Below are positions 1-7,464 of a stretch of DNA of 11,781 nucleotides, piece after piece. Under the pieces are notes generated by a model. That model was not told where the DNA came from, did not search any database, and saw nothing but the letters and a program-made list of their open reading frames with translations. This DNA is from an uncultured Verrucomicrobia subdivision 3 bacterium. Lineage in GTDB: Bacteria; Verrucomicrobiota; Verrucomicrobiae; Limisphaerales; UBA11358. The translations under genes were made by a program, and so were the position numbers. Positions within the stretch are counted from its first letter, which is position 1. Every line of letters begins with the position of its first letter. The DNA is taken from NCBI GenBank assembly GCA_903847285.1, contig CAINDH010000215.1:1-11781 (forward strand), written 5' to 3'.

Positions 1-212
1 AGGCTGCCGACGTGCTCGCGGTAAAAAAGAAAACGCGCCTGCCGGTTGATCTCGGCTCCGGCGTGACGGCGGAGAATCTGGAATCATTCTACGCGGCGGC
101 GGACGGCTTCATCGTCGGCTCGGAATTTAAGCAAGGCGGCAACTGGGCGAACACGGTGGATGCGAAGCGCGTGGAGAAATTCATGGCGGTGCATCGCAAG
201 TTGAAGGGGTAA
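1..212 (+). CDS. BtpA/SgcQ-family protein, 3' end only
   Basis: This is the last 69 codons of a gene entering from the left edge; the reading frame starts at base 3 and ends with TAA at 210-212. The visible part reads like the C-terminal end of the TIM-barrel BtpA/SgcQ family: a stretch PVDLGSGVTAENL, then ADGFIVGSEFKQGG and a closing helix VDAKRVEKFMAVHRKL. The GSG and the ADGxIVGS phosphate-binding-like loop are the family's usual C-terminal landmarks. BtpA was linked to photosystem I stability in cyanobacteria and SgcQ lies in an E. coli sugar gene cluster, but the reaction is not firmly known for most members, so no specific function is claimed. An internal GTG at 12 is not a credible start because homology continues upstream of it. 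Downstream is a palindromic repeat and then the convergent xdhC-like gene. Confidence 0.75.
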   Translation, partial: AADVLAVKKKTRLPVDLGSGVTAENLESFYAAADGFIVGSEFKQGGNWANTVDAKRVEKFMAVHRKLKG

Positions 213-236
213 GCTGAAATTTTTGACGCGGGCACT

Positions 237-297
237 CCCCCTCATCCGCCCTTCGGGCACCTTCTCCCCCACGGGGGAGAAGGCCGGGTTGAGGGGG
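237..297. repeat. Palindromic intergenic repeat, possible bidirectional terminator
   Basis: The element is built of nested inverted repeats. The outer arms CCCCCTCA (237-244) and TGAGGGGG (290-297) are perfectly complementary. Inside are a small hairpin GCCC-TTC-GGGC (248-258) and a perfect 11-bp stem (260-270 with 273-283) closed by only two bases, which in practice means 10 bp with a 4-base loop. It fills the gap between two convergent genes and ends two bases before the xdhC-like stop codon. I recognise the general pattern (CCCTCATCCG, CTTCGGGC, CCTTCTCCCC, GGGGAGAAGG, GAGGGG) as a REP-like dispersed element seen in many bacterial genomes. Only one copy is in this window, so repetition is not shown here. 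With no T-run, intrinsic termination is plausible but unproven. Confidence 0.65.
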
Positions 298-299
298 CG

Positions 300-1232
300 C
301 TACGGACACGAACGACTCAAAATCTCCGACCGTTTATCAATCAGCTGCGCCACGATGCTTACGGCGATTTCCGGCACGGACTTGGATTCGATTTTGATTC
401 CCACCGGACAGGCCACGCGCGCGAGTTCTTCTGCCGTGGCGATCTTCGCGTGTTGAAATTTTCCGGAGATCATCCGCCACTTGCGCTTGCTGCCGATCAT
501 CCCGAGAAAACCAAACGGACGGCGGATCCACGACTCCAATACCAGCGCATCGTGATTATGTCCGCGTGTGACGATGAGGCCGAGGGTCGGGGCGTTCGGA
601 AAAGGCTGGCTGAGAATCCCGCCCCAGTTGCCGGTGTGGATGGAAACGGCTTTGGGAAAAAACTCGTGGTTCGCCAGCTCGGGGCGGTCATCAAAAACGG
701 AAACGGCGAAATCCAATTGCAACGCCATCGGCGCGACGGCTTGCGCGATGTGGCCGGAACCGGCAATCCACAATGCGCATGGAGGCGTGATGGTTTCGGT
801 GTAAAGCCAGTCGGCGTTGCTGGAGGCTGGATGCTGGATGCTGAAATCTGATTTCACGCCCCACGTTTTCGCCGCGTCACGCCTGGCCAGTTCGGTCCAG
901 AATTCTTCTCCCAACTTCTGCGCGTTTGGCAAAACGACGCCCAAAACTTTCCCGCCGCAAATCAGGCCATCGTCCCAGCCGAAGTCGTGATCTAGGACGA
1001 GTTCAAATGTCTCGGGCTTGCCGGTTTTGAGTGAGTTCAGCGCGAGCCGCTGCGCTTCGGCCTCGAGACAGCCGCCACCGAGCGTGCCTTTGATTTTGCG
1101 GTCGGGATAAAAAAGCGCCTTCGCGCCAATCTTCTGCGGGCTCGATCCTTTCGCGCCGGTGATGATACCTAGTGCGACGGATTCACCGGTGCGGGCGGCT
1201 TCGGCGAGGTATTGAAAAATCGAATCAGACAC
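300..1232 (-). CDS. xdhC: XdhC/CoxI-family molybdoenzyme maturation protein
   Basis: A complete 310-residue protein of the XdhC/CoxI family. Members bind molybdenum cofactor and help sulfurate it and insert it into xanthine dehydrogenase-type hydroxylases in the cytoplasm. The N-terminal XdhC_CoxI domain shows GSSPQKIGAKAL (29-40) followed by GTLGGGCLEAEA with Cys55, and a second conserved Cys92 in GLICGGKV. The C-terminal Rossmann-like domain begins at about 153 with the glycine-rich AGSGHIAQAVAPMA (157-170) and continues with DDRPE (181-185), VTRGHNHD (221-228), GMIGSKRK (244-251) and PVGIKIESKSVPEIAVSI (276-293). The start is GTG at 1232, supported by AGGA (reverse complement of 1240-1243) seven bases upstream; the ATG at 1240 is out of frame. 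It is divergent from adenine deaminase, which fits a purine role. The hydroxylase subunits are not in the window, so the client enzyme could be another molybdenum hydroxylase. Confidence 0.88.
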   Translation of the reverse strand: MSDSIFQYLAEAARTGESVALGIITGAKGSSPQKIGAKALFYPDRKIKGTLGGGCLEAEAQRLALNSLKTGKPETFELVLDHDFGWDDGLICGGKVLGVVLPNAQKLGEEFWTELARRDAAKTWGVKSDFSIQHPASSNADWLYTETITPPCALWIAGSGHIAQAVAPMALQLDFAVSVFDDRPELANHEFFPKAVSIHTGNWGGILSQPFPNAPTLGLIVTRGHNHDALVLESWIRRPFGFLGMIGSKRKWRMISGKFQHAKIATAEELARVACPVGIKIESKSVPEIAVSIVAQLIDKRSEILSRSCP

Positions 1233-1312
1233 GGACGCATCCTAGCCCGCCCGCCCGGAAGCTCAAGAAATTCGGCTTTGAATTCTACAGGGAAAGTCTT
1301 AGCTTCAACTTC

Positions 1313-1320
1313 AGAAGGAG
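1313..1320 (+). promoter_or_regulatory. Strong ribosome binding site of adenine deaminase
   Basis: AGAAGGAG lies seven bases before the ATG at 1328 and decides that start. The reading frame is open further upstream to 1172, inside the divergent xdhC-like gene, but the extra residues are not family-like. It is one of few clear Shine-Dalgarno sequences in the window. The 95-bp gap 1233-1327 must hold both divergent promoters; I see no convincing -35/-10 pair. Confidence 0.75.
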
Positions 1321-1327
1321 AAATTGT

Positions 1328-3034
1328 ATGCGCAAGATTCAGCAAAAGCTTTCTGTGGCCCGCGGCGAACAGCGAGCCGAACTATTGTTCAAAAACGCCC
1401 GCGTCGTGAACGTGTTCAGCGGCGAGATCCACAAGACGAACGTCGCTGTGGACGATGGTCGTGTCATCGGCTTCGGTGATTACAAGGCGAAGAAGGTCAT
1501 TGATATCAAGGGCGCGTATCTTGCGCCGAGCTTGATTGATGGGCATTTTCACGTGGAAAGTTCCATGCTCACTGCCCCGGAATTTGCGCGCGCGGTCGTT
1601 CCACATGGCACAGGGGCGGTGGTGATTGATCCGCATGAATACGCGAATGTTCTTGGCCTCGACGGCATCCGTTACGTGCTCGAATCCACCAAAAATCTTG
1701 CCGTGGATTTCTTTATCATGCTGCCAAGTTGCGTTCCGGCGACTCATCTGGAGACCGCTGGCGCAAAACTCACGGCTGATGATTTGAAGCTGATGATCCA
1801 TGACGAACGCATCGCGGGCATCGCGGAGCTGATGAATTTTCCCGGCGTGTTTCTTGGCTTCAAAAGCGAGCTGGCGAAAATCGAAGCTGGCAAAGGTAAA
1901 GCCATTGACGGCCACGCGCCGGGCTTACGCGGAAAAAATCTCAACGCCTACGCGCTCGCCGGCGTTCGCTCCGATCACGAATCGGTGGTCGTCGAGGAAG
2001 CCCGGGAGAAACTTCGCCTAGGCATGCACATCTTGTTGCGCGAAGGCAGCACGGAGCGGAATCTTGAGCATCTTCTGCCGCTCGTCAACGCACACAACTC
2101 GCAGAACTGTTCCTTCGCTACCGACGACAAGCTCGCGGGCGACCTGGTGAATGAAGGCCACATTGACCACGCGGTGCGCGTGGCCATCAAAGGCGGCGTG
2201 CCACCCATCGCTGCCATCCAAATCGCGACCATCAACACCGCGCGCCATTATCGGCTGAGCAATCTGGGCGCAATTGCGCCGCGTTATTGGGCGGACTTCA
2301 TTGTGTTTGATGACCTGAAAAATTTCCGCGTGCGCCAGACCTGGAAAAAAGGTGTGCTCGTGGCAGAGAATGGGAAATTTCTCGCGAAGAATCCGGCGAA
2401 GGTTTTATTGCCGAGCATCACGATGAACTTGCGCTACAAACCAGCCAACCTCGCCGTGAAGCCCAACGGCTCGAAGAAAATCAAGGTCATTGAAATCATT
2501 CCAAACCAGATAGTGACTAAGACGGCGGTGGTTGCACCGAAGATTTCCGAAGGCAAAATCGTGGCCGACCCATCGCGGGATATTTTGAAGATGGTCGTGG
2601 TGGAACGGCATCGGGCCACGGGAAATGTCGGTGTTGGCTTTGTGCGCGGCTTCAAACTCAAGCGCGGGGCAATTGCCTCCACCGTCGCCCACGACGCGCA
2701 CAACGTCATCGTAGCCGGCACGAACGACGCGGATATTTTATTCGCCATCAAAGAACTGGAACGTTTGCAGGGCGGGCAAGTTGCCGTCGTCGACGGAAAA
2801 GTAATCGCTGAATTGCCATTACCTATCGCCGGACTCGTCACCGACCAACCGCTCAACAAAGCGATGAAGTTGATTGACGACCTGAACGCCGCCGCCCATT
2901 CGCTCGGCTGTGATCTGGCCGCGCCGTTCATGACGCTGTCATTCCTCGCTTTGTCGCCGATTCCGTCGCTGAAACTGACGGACCAAGGTTTGATCGACGC
3001 AACGGTGTTGAAGAAAACCAGTCTCTTCGTGTGA
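1328..3034 (+). CDS. ade: Adenine deaminase
   Basis: A 568-residue adenine deaminase (EC 3.5.4.2), which converts adenine to hypoxanthine and ammonia in purine salvage or catabolism. It belongs to the metal-dependent amidohydrolase superfamily, and its length fits the AdeC/YerA family. Visible landmarks in order: the metal-binding DGHFHVESSML (71-81, His73 and His75), DPHEYANVLG (101-110), SCVPATHLETAGA (134-146), ELMNFPGV (167-174), DGHAPGLRGK (194-203, His196), SDHES (215-219, His217), the catalytic ATDDK (264-268) and EEGHIDH-like NEGHIDHAVR (275-284). The C-terminal part carries the family's second domain, with VVVERHRATGNVGVGFVRGF (423-442) and the SxxAHDAHN region (451-459), ending with APFMTLSFLALSPIP (532-546). 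It starts at ATG 1328 behind a strong ribosome binding site. Divergence from the xdhC-like gene suggests a joint role in turning adenine into xanthine or urate. No defects were seen in key residues. Confidence 0.95.
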   Translation: MRKIQQKLSVARGEQRAELLFKNARVVNVFSGEIHKTNVAVDDGRVIGFGDYKAKKVIDIKGAYLAPSLIDGHFHVESSMLTAPEFARAVVPHGTGAVVIDPHEYANVLGLDGIRYVLESTKNLAVDFFIMLPSCVPATHLETAGAKLTADDLKLMIHDERIAGIAELMNFPGVFLGFKSELAKIEAGKGKAIDGHAPGLRGKNLNAYALAGVRSDHESVVVEEAREKLRLGMHILLREGSTERNLEHLLPLVNAHNSQNCSFATDDKLAGDLVNEGHIDHAVRVAIKGGVPPIAAIQIATINTARHYRLSNLGAIAPRYWADFIVFDDLKNFRVRQTWKKGVLVAENGKFLAKNPAKVLLPSITMNLRYKPANLAVKPNGSKKIKVIEIIPNQIVTKTAVVAPKISEGKIVADPSRDILKMVVVERHRATGNVGVGFVRGFKLKRGAIASTVAHDAHNVIVAGTNDADILFAIKELERLQGGQVAVVDGKVIAELPLPIAGLVTDQPLNKAMKLIDDLNAAAHSLGCDLAAPFMTLSFLALSPIPSLKLTDQGLIDATVLKKTSLFV

Positions 3035-3120
3035 TGTCAGCAGCAACTTGGCGACGCTGTTTTGTTTAAACTTCGGAGACGTTGCGACTTAAAGCCAGCG
3101 CTTCCGGTAAACGACATCAT

Positions 3121-5295
3121 TCACCGCCGTGGTTTGGCATTAGCCACCGCCCTGAAAACTCGCAGCAGGCCGTAGTCATATTTCTCACCCAGCAATTCCC
3201 GCGCGCCCACAATGTTGGCCCAACCGGTGCGCTTGAACGCGGCCGCAATTTCCGCCTGCACTTCAGCGCTCATCAGCAGCGCGAGGTCAAAGGTTTCGCC
3301 GGACTCAATCGCGGTGGCAAGGTGCCCGTAAATCGTGCCGGCAACGAAACCGCGACTTGTAGCGATCTGCTCCACGGTCTCGCCTGCATGAAAGCGGCGG
3401 AGAGTCTCGCGCGCAGATTCACCCACAGACGAACGGGTTGGTAGCGGAGCAATGAACGCATCTTCCGCAAAAATCTGCCGGGCGTTTGTTGCCAAATACG
3501 CTTCAATTTCACCGAGGAAAGATGCGCCAAACTCTCGCAATTTCTTTTCGCCCACGCCGCTGATACGGGTGAATTCGCTTTCGCTGGCGGGATAATTTCG
3601 CGCCATCTGCCGTAGCGCCACGTCGGAGAAAACGATGTAGGCGGGCACGTCGCGTTCGTCGGCAAGCTTTTTGCGCAGTTCGCGCAGACGCTCGAACAGC
3701 GTTTCGTCGCAGGTGATTTCGCCGACATGAGGCTTCTGCGTTTCTGGCGCGGCGACGGGTTTGGTGAGCGTAACCTTGTGACGCTGCTTGAGCATCGCTG
3801 CACCGGCACTGGTTAATTCCAGAGTGCTGAATTTCTCCGCCGTCTGCCGGAGTAAGCCAAGGCGGATGAGTTCCCGGCCAATCGCCGCCCATTCGGGGCG
3901 GCTGTGTTCCTTGCCAATGCCAAAGGTAGAAAGCTGCGAGTGGTTCCAACTGCGAATTTTTTCCGTATCTGCACCGGTGAGAACTTCAACAACGTGATTG
4001 AGGCCAACACCAAAACCGTTTTTCTCTCGGATACGGAAAACGCACGATAAAAATTTTTGAGCGGCGAGTGTGCCGTCGAATGTGGCGCGGGGGGAAAGGC
4101 AGTTGTCGCACGCGCCGCAGCTATCGGCGGAAAATTCTTCACCAAAATACGCGAGCAGTTCTACCCGGCGGCAGTTCGCGCACTCGGCGTAGTGAACCAT
4201 CTGCTGCAATTGTTCGCGGGCAACCTGACGTTCGTGCGCGTCGGTTTTTTCTTCGATGAACATCGTTTGCTTCACCGCATCGCCGGGGCTGAAGAGCAAC
4301 ACACAGTCGCCGGGCAAACCGTCGCGACCGGCGCGTCCGGTCTCCTGATAATAGCCCTCGATATTCTTTGGCAGATCGTAATGGACGACGAAGCGGACAT
4401 TCGGCTTGTTGATGCCCATGCCGAACGCGATGGTTGCGCAAACCACGCGAATGTTGTCGCGCAAAAATAATTCCTGATGCGAGCTGCGCTCCGCCGGCGT
4501 GAGCCCGGCATGATACGGCTTGGCTTTCACGCCATCTTCGCTCAACCGCTGCGCCACGCTCTCTGTCGCCTTGCGGGACATGCAATAAACAATGCCGCTT
4601 TCCTTCGGGCGCGTGCGAAGAAACGCCAGTAGTTGATCGTAGGGTTTATTTTTGGCGAGAACGCGGTAGGTCAGGTTCGGTCGGTTGAAACTGGCGACAT
4701 AGCACTTCGGCGCGTGCAGCTTCAGATGCGAAATAATGTCCTCACGCACGCGGCCCGTGGCAGTGGCGGTGAGCGCCATAAAGGGAACCTTTGGAAAATG
4801 TTTTCGCAGGTCGGCGATCTGGCGGTATTCGGGGCGGAAGTCGTGGCCCCATTCACTGATGCAATGCGCCTCGTCTATGGCGATGAGCCGGACGTTCCAT
4901 TTTTGAAGATCGGTCAAAAAACCAGAAAGCATCAGGCGCTCCGGGGCAACGTAGAGCAATTGGAATTCGCCGTTGTGCAATTTACGCAGACGCTCGCGCC
5001 CTTCGCCAGCCGCCAGCGATGAGTTCAAAAACGTTGCGGCCACACCCGCGGCTTGGAGAGCGTCCACCTGATCCTTCATCAGCGCAATCAGCGGCGAGAC
5101 GACGACTGTGAGGCCGTCACGCGTGAGCGCGGGAAGTTGGAAGCACAGCGATTTGCCACCGCCGGTAGGCAGCAAGGCGAACGTATCCCTGCCCGCCAGC
5201 GTATCGCGGATGATTTCCTCCTGCAACGGACGAAATGACGTGAAACCAAAGTATTGCTTCAGCAGCGGGAGCAATGGCGGAGCGGCGGATTTCAC
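3121..5295 (-). CDS. recQ: ATP-dependent DNA helicase RecQ with C-terminal HTH domain
   Basis: A 724-residue 3'-5' DNA helicase of superfamily 2, used in recombination and repair of stalled forks. The helicase core shows FRPLQEEIIRD (21-31), Walker A PTGGGKS (43-49), SPLIALMKDQVDAL (67-80), DEAH box (141-144) with CISEWGHDFRPEY, LTATAT (175-180), and motif VI QETGRAGRDG (317-326). The zinc-binding RQC region has Cys375 of NCRR and C393-x2-C396-x2-C399, the four-cysteine set expected. A winged-helix part follows to about 505, then an HRDC domain (about 531-604). After that is a roughly 100-residue tail with a helix-turn-helix look, EQIATSRGFVAGTIYGHL (642-659), resembling the HTH_40 module of some long RecQ proteins. 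E. coli RecQ stops after HRDC at 609 residues. The start is GTG at 5295, with homology beginning within 20 residues; no Shine-Dalgarno is visible. A hairpin sits just upstream. Confidence 0.95.
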   Translation of the reverse strand: MKSAAPPLLPLLKQYFGFTSFRPLQEEIIRDTLAGRDTFALLPTGGGKSLCFQLPALTRDGLTVVVSPLIALMKDQVDALQAAGVAATFLNSSLAAGEGRERLRKLHNGEFQLLYVAPERLMLSGFLTDLQKWNVRLIAIDEAHCISEWGHDFRPEYRQIADLRKHFPKVPFMALTATATGRVREDIISHLKLHAPKCYVASFNRPNLTYRVLAKNKPYDQLLAFLRTRPKESGIVYCMSRKATESVAQRLSEDGVKAKPYHAGLTPAERSSHQELFLRDNIRVVCATIAFGMGINKPNVRFVVHYDLPKNIEGYYQETGRAGRDGLPGDCVLLFSPGDAVKQTMFIEEKTDAHERQVAREQLQQMVHYAECANCRRVELLAYFGEEFSADSCGACDNCLSPRATFDGTLAAQKFLSCVFRIREKNGFGVGLNHVVEVLTGADTEKIRSWNHSQLSTFGIGKEHSRPEWAAIGRELIRLGLLRQTAEKFSTLELTSAGAAMLKQRHKVTLTKPVAAPETQKPHVGEITCDETLFERLRELRKKLADERDVPAYIVFSDVALRQMARNYPASESEFTRISGVGEKKLREFGASFLGEIEAYLATNARQIFAEDAFIAPLPTRSSVGESARETLRRFHAGETVEQIATSRGFVAGTIYGHLATAIESGETFDLALLMSAEVQAEIAAAFKRTGWANIVGARELLGEKYDYGLLRVFRAVANAKPRR

Positions 5296-5312
5296 TTGGA
5301 CAAAGTAGCGAC

Positions 5313-5357
5313 TTTCGGCAGAAAGCCGCCATCCAAAAATACAGCGCTCTGCCGAAA
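5313..5357. repeat. Perfect 10-bp inverted repeat upstream of recQ
   Basis: TTTCGGCAGA (5313-5322) and TCTGCCGAAA (5348-5357) are exact reverse complements separated by 25 bases. The element fills most of the 72-bp gap between the pectate lyase stop codon and the recQ start, both on the minus strand, and its recQ-side arm ends 17 bases before the recQ GTG. It could be a transcription stop after the lyase gene, a structured recQ leader, or one copy of a dispersed palindromic element. No T-run follows on the minus strand, which weakens the intrinsic terminator reading. It has no resemblance to the palindrome at 237-297. Confidence 0.5.
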
Positions 5358-5367
5358 CGCCGCTAAA

Positions 5368-6471
5368 TCATAGGCCGCCGACCTCGGCCTCACTGTGGAT
5401 GATTTTGCCGCCGGTGCCGAAAGATTTCACGGCATCAATCAAGCGAGCATCCACCGCGTCGCGATGCTGCGAACAGCCGGCGGATTCCAAAATATTTGTC
5501 AGTGCGGATGCGGCGGATTCGATTTTCAAATCGTCGAGCGAGCCGTTACTGGGTGCGTCCACAAATGTCGGCGCACCATCGCCCGAGCCGAAATCGGCTT
5601 GAACCAACTCACGGCCGTTCAATTTTCCATCCTTGTCCAAGTCCGTGAAATTTCCTTTGCAAAAAACATGGTCTGTCTTGGCGCATTCGCCGACGGCATG
5701 TTTGTTGGAATTCGGTCCGGCGATGAAATAGTTTCCGACGACATCCTGAAAATGATCTGCACCAGAATGTCCGCCGACGAGGCCACAGACGCCCCAGTTA
5801 TACACGACGTTGTTGACGTATTGAATCCTACCTTTCGCCTTGGGATTACGGCTCTGATTGTTGATCCAAAGATTGTGAGTGTAGGTGATGTTGGTCACGG
5901 CATCTGAGAGCGAGCCGAAACGTTGCGGGTCAACTCCTTCGCCGATGATGCAGTTCTGAAACGTTATATCGTGGCTGCCTTGCGTGAGGCCGAGACAATC
6001 CCAGCGTCCCCACTGGATACTGCAATGGTCAAAAATCATGTCGCTGCCTTTGGAGATGTTCACAGAACATTTACCCTTGTCACCCGCGATGCCTTCGCGG
6101 AAACGCAGGTGGCGCACAATAATGTTTTTCTGGCCGCTGAAGGAAACGGAACGACCGTAGAGTGTGATGCCTTCGCCGGGCGCAGTCTGGCCGAGAATGG
6201 AAAGATCGCTATTGACGGCGATATTAGATTTCAGCCGGATGATGCCGCCGACATCAAAGACGACAGTGCGGTGCGATTGACTCACCGCGTCACGGAACGA
6301 ACCTGCCCCGGCATCTTCCAGCGTGGTGACGTGAATGGTTTGCCCGGCGCTACCGCCGCTGGCGAACTTGCCAAAACCTTCCGCACCGGAAAAAGCAAGG
6401 GTTTGATTCGTCTGCGCAAACGTCAATTGAGCAGCGATCAGAATGAGAGCGAAGCAAACAGGGGGTTTCAT
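5368..6471 (-). CDS. Secreted pectate lyase-like protein (polysaccharide lyase family 1)
   Basis: A 367-residue predicted exported right-handed beta-helix protein of the pectate lyase (PL1-like) group, which cleaves polygalacturonate-type polymers by beta-elimination outside the cytoplasm. Residues 1-19 form a signal peptide (MKPP, then the hydrophobic CFALILIAAQL, with a likely cut after TFA). The mature part starts with the typical AFSGAEGFGKFASGG (26-40), then HVTTLEDAGAGSFRDAV (47-63), VVFDVGGIIRL (70-80) and FDHCSIQWG (147-155). SRNPKAKGR (207-215) has the RxP pattern around the arginine that acts as base in this family. D277, D279, D281 and E288 form an EF-hand-like loop. ATG 6471 is chosen over the open upstream frame (GTG at 6549) because only this start exposes the signal peptide. 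No Shine-Dalgarno is visible. The precise substrate is not determined from sequence. Confidence 0.85.
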   Translation of the reverse strand: MKPPVCFALILIAAQLTFAQTNQTLAFSGAEGFGKFASGGSAGQTIHVTTLEDAGAGSFRDAVSQSHRTVVFDVGGIIRLKSNIAVNSDLSILGQTAPGEGITLYGRSVSFSGQKNIIVRHLRFREGIAGDKGKCSVNISKGSDMIFDHCSIQWGRWDCLGLTQGSHDITFQNCIIGEGVDPQRFGSLSDAVTNITYTHNLWINNQSRNPKAKGRIQYVNNVVYNWGVCGLVGGHSGADHFQDVVGNYFIAGPNSNKHAVGECAKTDHVFCKGNFTDLDKDGKLNGRELVQADFGSGDGAPTFVDAPSNGSLDDLKIESAASALTNILESAGCSQHRDAVDARLIDAVKSFGTGGKIIHSEAEVGGL

Positions 6472-6534
6472 CGTAGAATGGACGGTGACGGCCGGGAGAC
6501 AGTTACAAACAATCCCGTCGTCTAAACGCAGAGC

Positions 6535-6562
6535 TTGAATTTTTTCCACAGCAAAATACTTT
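6535..6562 (+). promoter_or_regulatory. Weak candidate promoter for the FmdB-family gene
   Basis: TTGAAT (6535-6540) and TACTTT (6557-6562) are separated by 16 bases. Transcription starting about seven bases after the -10-like hexamer would begin at the ATG itself (6569), giving a leaderless message. That would explain why no Shine-Dalgarno precedes this gene. The -10 match is poor, so this is only a suggestion. Confidence 0.2.
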
Positions 6563-6568
6563 TACGCT

Positions 6569-6781
6569 ATGCCAATCTATGAATTCCATTGCGAAGCCTG
6601 CGCGAACGACAGCGAAATCCTCGTCCGCTCTGCCGACTGGCGCAGCGCAAAATGCCCGCACTGCGGTTCCGCCAAGCTGGACAAGAAATTTTCCACCTTC
6701 GCGTCAGCGGGCTCGGAGAAAAACTCACCAACCAAGAAAAAATCCGGCGGCGGGTGCGGCGGAGGATGCAGTTGCCACTGA
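6569..6781 (+). CDS. FmdB-family small zinc ribbon protein
   Basis: A 70-residue protein with the FmdB/CxxC_CxxC_SSSS putative regulatory domain. It opens with the hallmark MPIYEFHCEAC, giving a zinc-knuckle pair C8-x2-C11, and a second pair C29-x2-C32 in KCPHCGSAKLDKKFS. The tail after residue 48 is lysine- and serine-rich and then changes to a glycine/cysteine/histidine run, GGGCGGGCSCH, which adds further possible metal ligands. Family members were named after a regulator near formamidase genes, but for most the role is unknown; some may bind nucleic acid or metal. The gene is divergent from the pectate lyase (97-bp gap) and ends two bases before the stop of the convergent HAD gene, so there is no room for a separate terminator. 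No Shine-Dalgarno is visible. Confidence 0.85.
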   Translation: MPIYEFHCEACANDSEILVRSADWRSAKCPHCGSAKLDKKFSTFASAGSEKNSPTKKKSGGGCGGGCSCH

Positions 6782-6783
6782 AT

Positions 6784-7464
6784 TTATCGCGGGCAAATGT
6801 CCCGCGCGTTGATCAGTGTGAGATCGGCCACGGCCCAGTCGGTGGCGGTGGTCTTTAATTCTTCCAGCTTCGAGCCACCCGTCGCGACGGCAAGGGTTTT
6901 GGCCCCGATAAACTTTCCGCACTTCACGTCGAACGGCGTGTCGCCGATGACAACAACTTCCTGCGGCTGTAAATCTTTCCCCATGACGCGGCGGGCGCGC
7001 GCGAACGCAGCGGCAGCAATTTGGTCGCGCTCCTCGTGATCGTCTGCGAATCCGCCAAATTGGAACGTCTCCCATAGGCCAAAGTGACGCAGCTTGATCT
7101 CCGCGCCGAGAGGGATGTTGCCGGTGAGCAGGCCAAGCATGGGCGGATTTGGGAGCGCCTGCAGATCCTGGATGAATTTCTGCACGCCCCGGCACATCTC
7201 GCCACCGTTGATTTGGAGGATGTGTTCCAGCCAGAAAACGTAATACTCGAAGAACATCTCGAAATGTTCCGGCGTAGCGGTGACGTGGTGGAGGCGGAAA
7301 AATTCGCGGACTAGGCTGACGTCCGTGCGCCCGGCGAACTTCATCTTCTCCGTGCCGTGGTGCAGGTTAAAATGTTTCGCGAACGTGCGCGTGAATGCAG
7401 CCGTCCCTGCCCCGCCCGTGTGAACGAGCGTGCCGTCAATGTCGAAGAGAACGAGCCGAATCAT
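6784..7464 (-). CDS. HAD-superfamily phosphatase, phosphoglycolate phosphatase-like
   Basis: A 226-residue haloacid dehalogenase-type hydrolase with an alpha-helical cap. Motif I is LFDIDGTLV, with nucleophile Asp8 and general acid/base Asp10. Motif II is the threonine of GLLTGN (Thr114), motif III a lysine near 124 (AEIKLRHFGL), and motif IV GDTPFDVKCGK (174-184, Asp175 and Asp179). The cap occupies roughly residues 15-90. The overall layout is closest to the Gph/phosphoglycolate phosphatase-like group, but HAD substrates cannot be read reliably from sequence; pyrophosphatase or other sugar-phosphate phosphatase activity is equally possible. If it is Gph, its product glycolate could feed glyoxylate and glycine metabolism near the GlyA domain encoded upstream, which is speculation. 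The ATG at 7464 begins directly with the family's N-terminus. The 133-bp gap to the upstream small gene (7465-7597) shows no clear signal. Confidence 0.85.
   Translation of the reverse strand: MIRLVLFDIDGTLVHTGGAGTAAFTRTFAKHFNLHHGTEKMKFAGRTDVSLVREFFRLHHVTATPEHFEMFFEYYVFWLEHILQINGGEMCRGVQKFIQDLQALPNPPMLGLLTGNIPLGAEIKLRHFGLWETFQFGGFADDHEERDQIAAAAFARARRVMGKDLQPQEVVVIGDTPFDVKCGKFIGAKTLAVATGGSKLEELKTTATDWAVADLTLINARDICPR

Noticed and set aside
1382..1915. 177-codon open frame on the minus strand opposite adenine deaminase
   Set aside because: The plus-strand frame carries all adenine deaminase motifs; the antisense frame is compositional.
3035..3090. Possible terminator after adenine deaminase (CAGC...GCTG followed by TTTTGTTT)
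   Set aside because: The stem is only 4 bp with an 11-base loop; too weak to call.
4057..4470. Long open frame on the plus strand antisense to recQ
   Set aside because: It is a high-GC shadow of the well-conserved recQ helicase frame; its translation shows no recognisable motif.
5923..6525. 200-codon open frame on the plus strand opposite the pectate lyase
   Set aside because: It is opposite the clearly family-like lyase frame with its signal peptide, has no Shine-Dalgarno and no recognised motif.
6472..6549. N-terminal extension of the pectate lyase to GTG 6549
   Set aside because: It would place 26 non-hydrophobic residues before the signal peptide; ATG 6471 gives a normal secreted protein.
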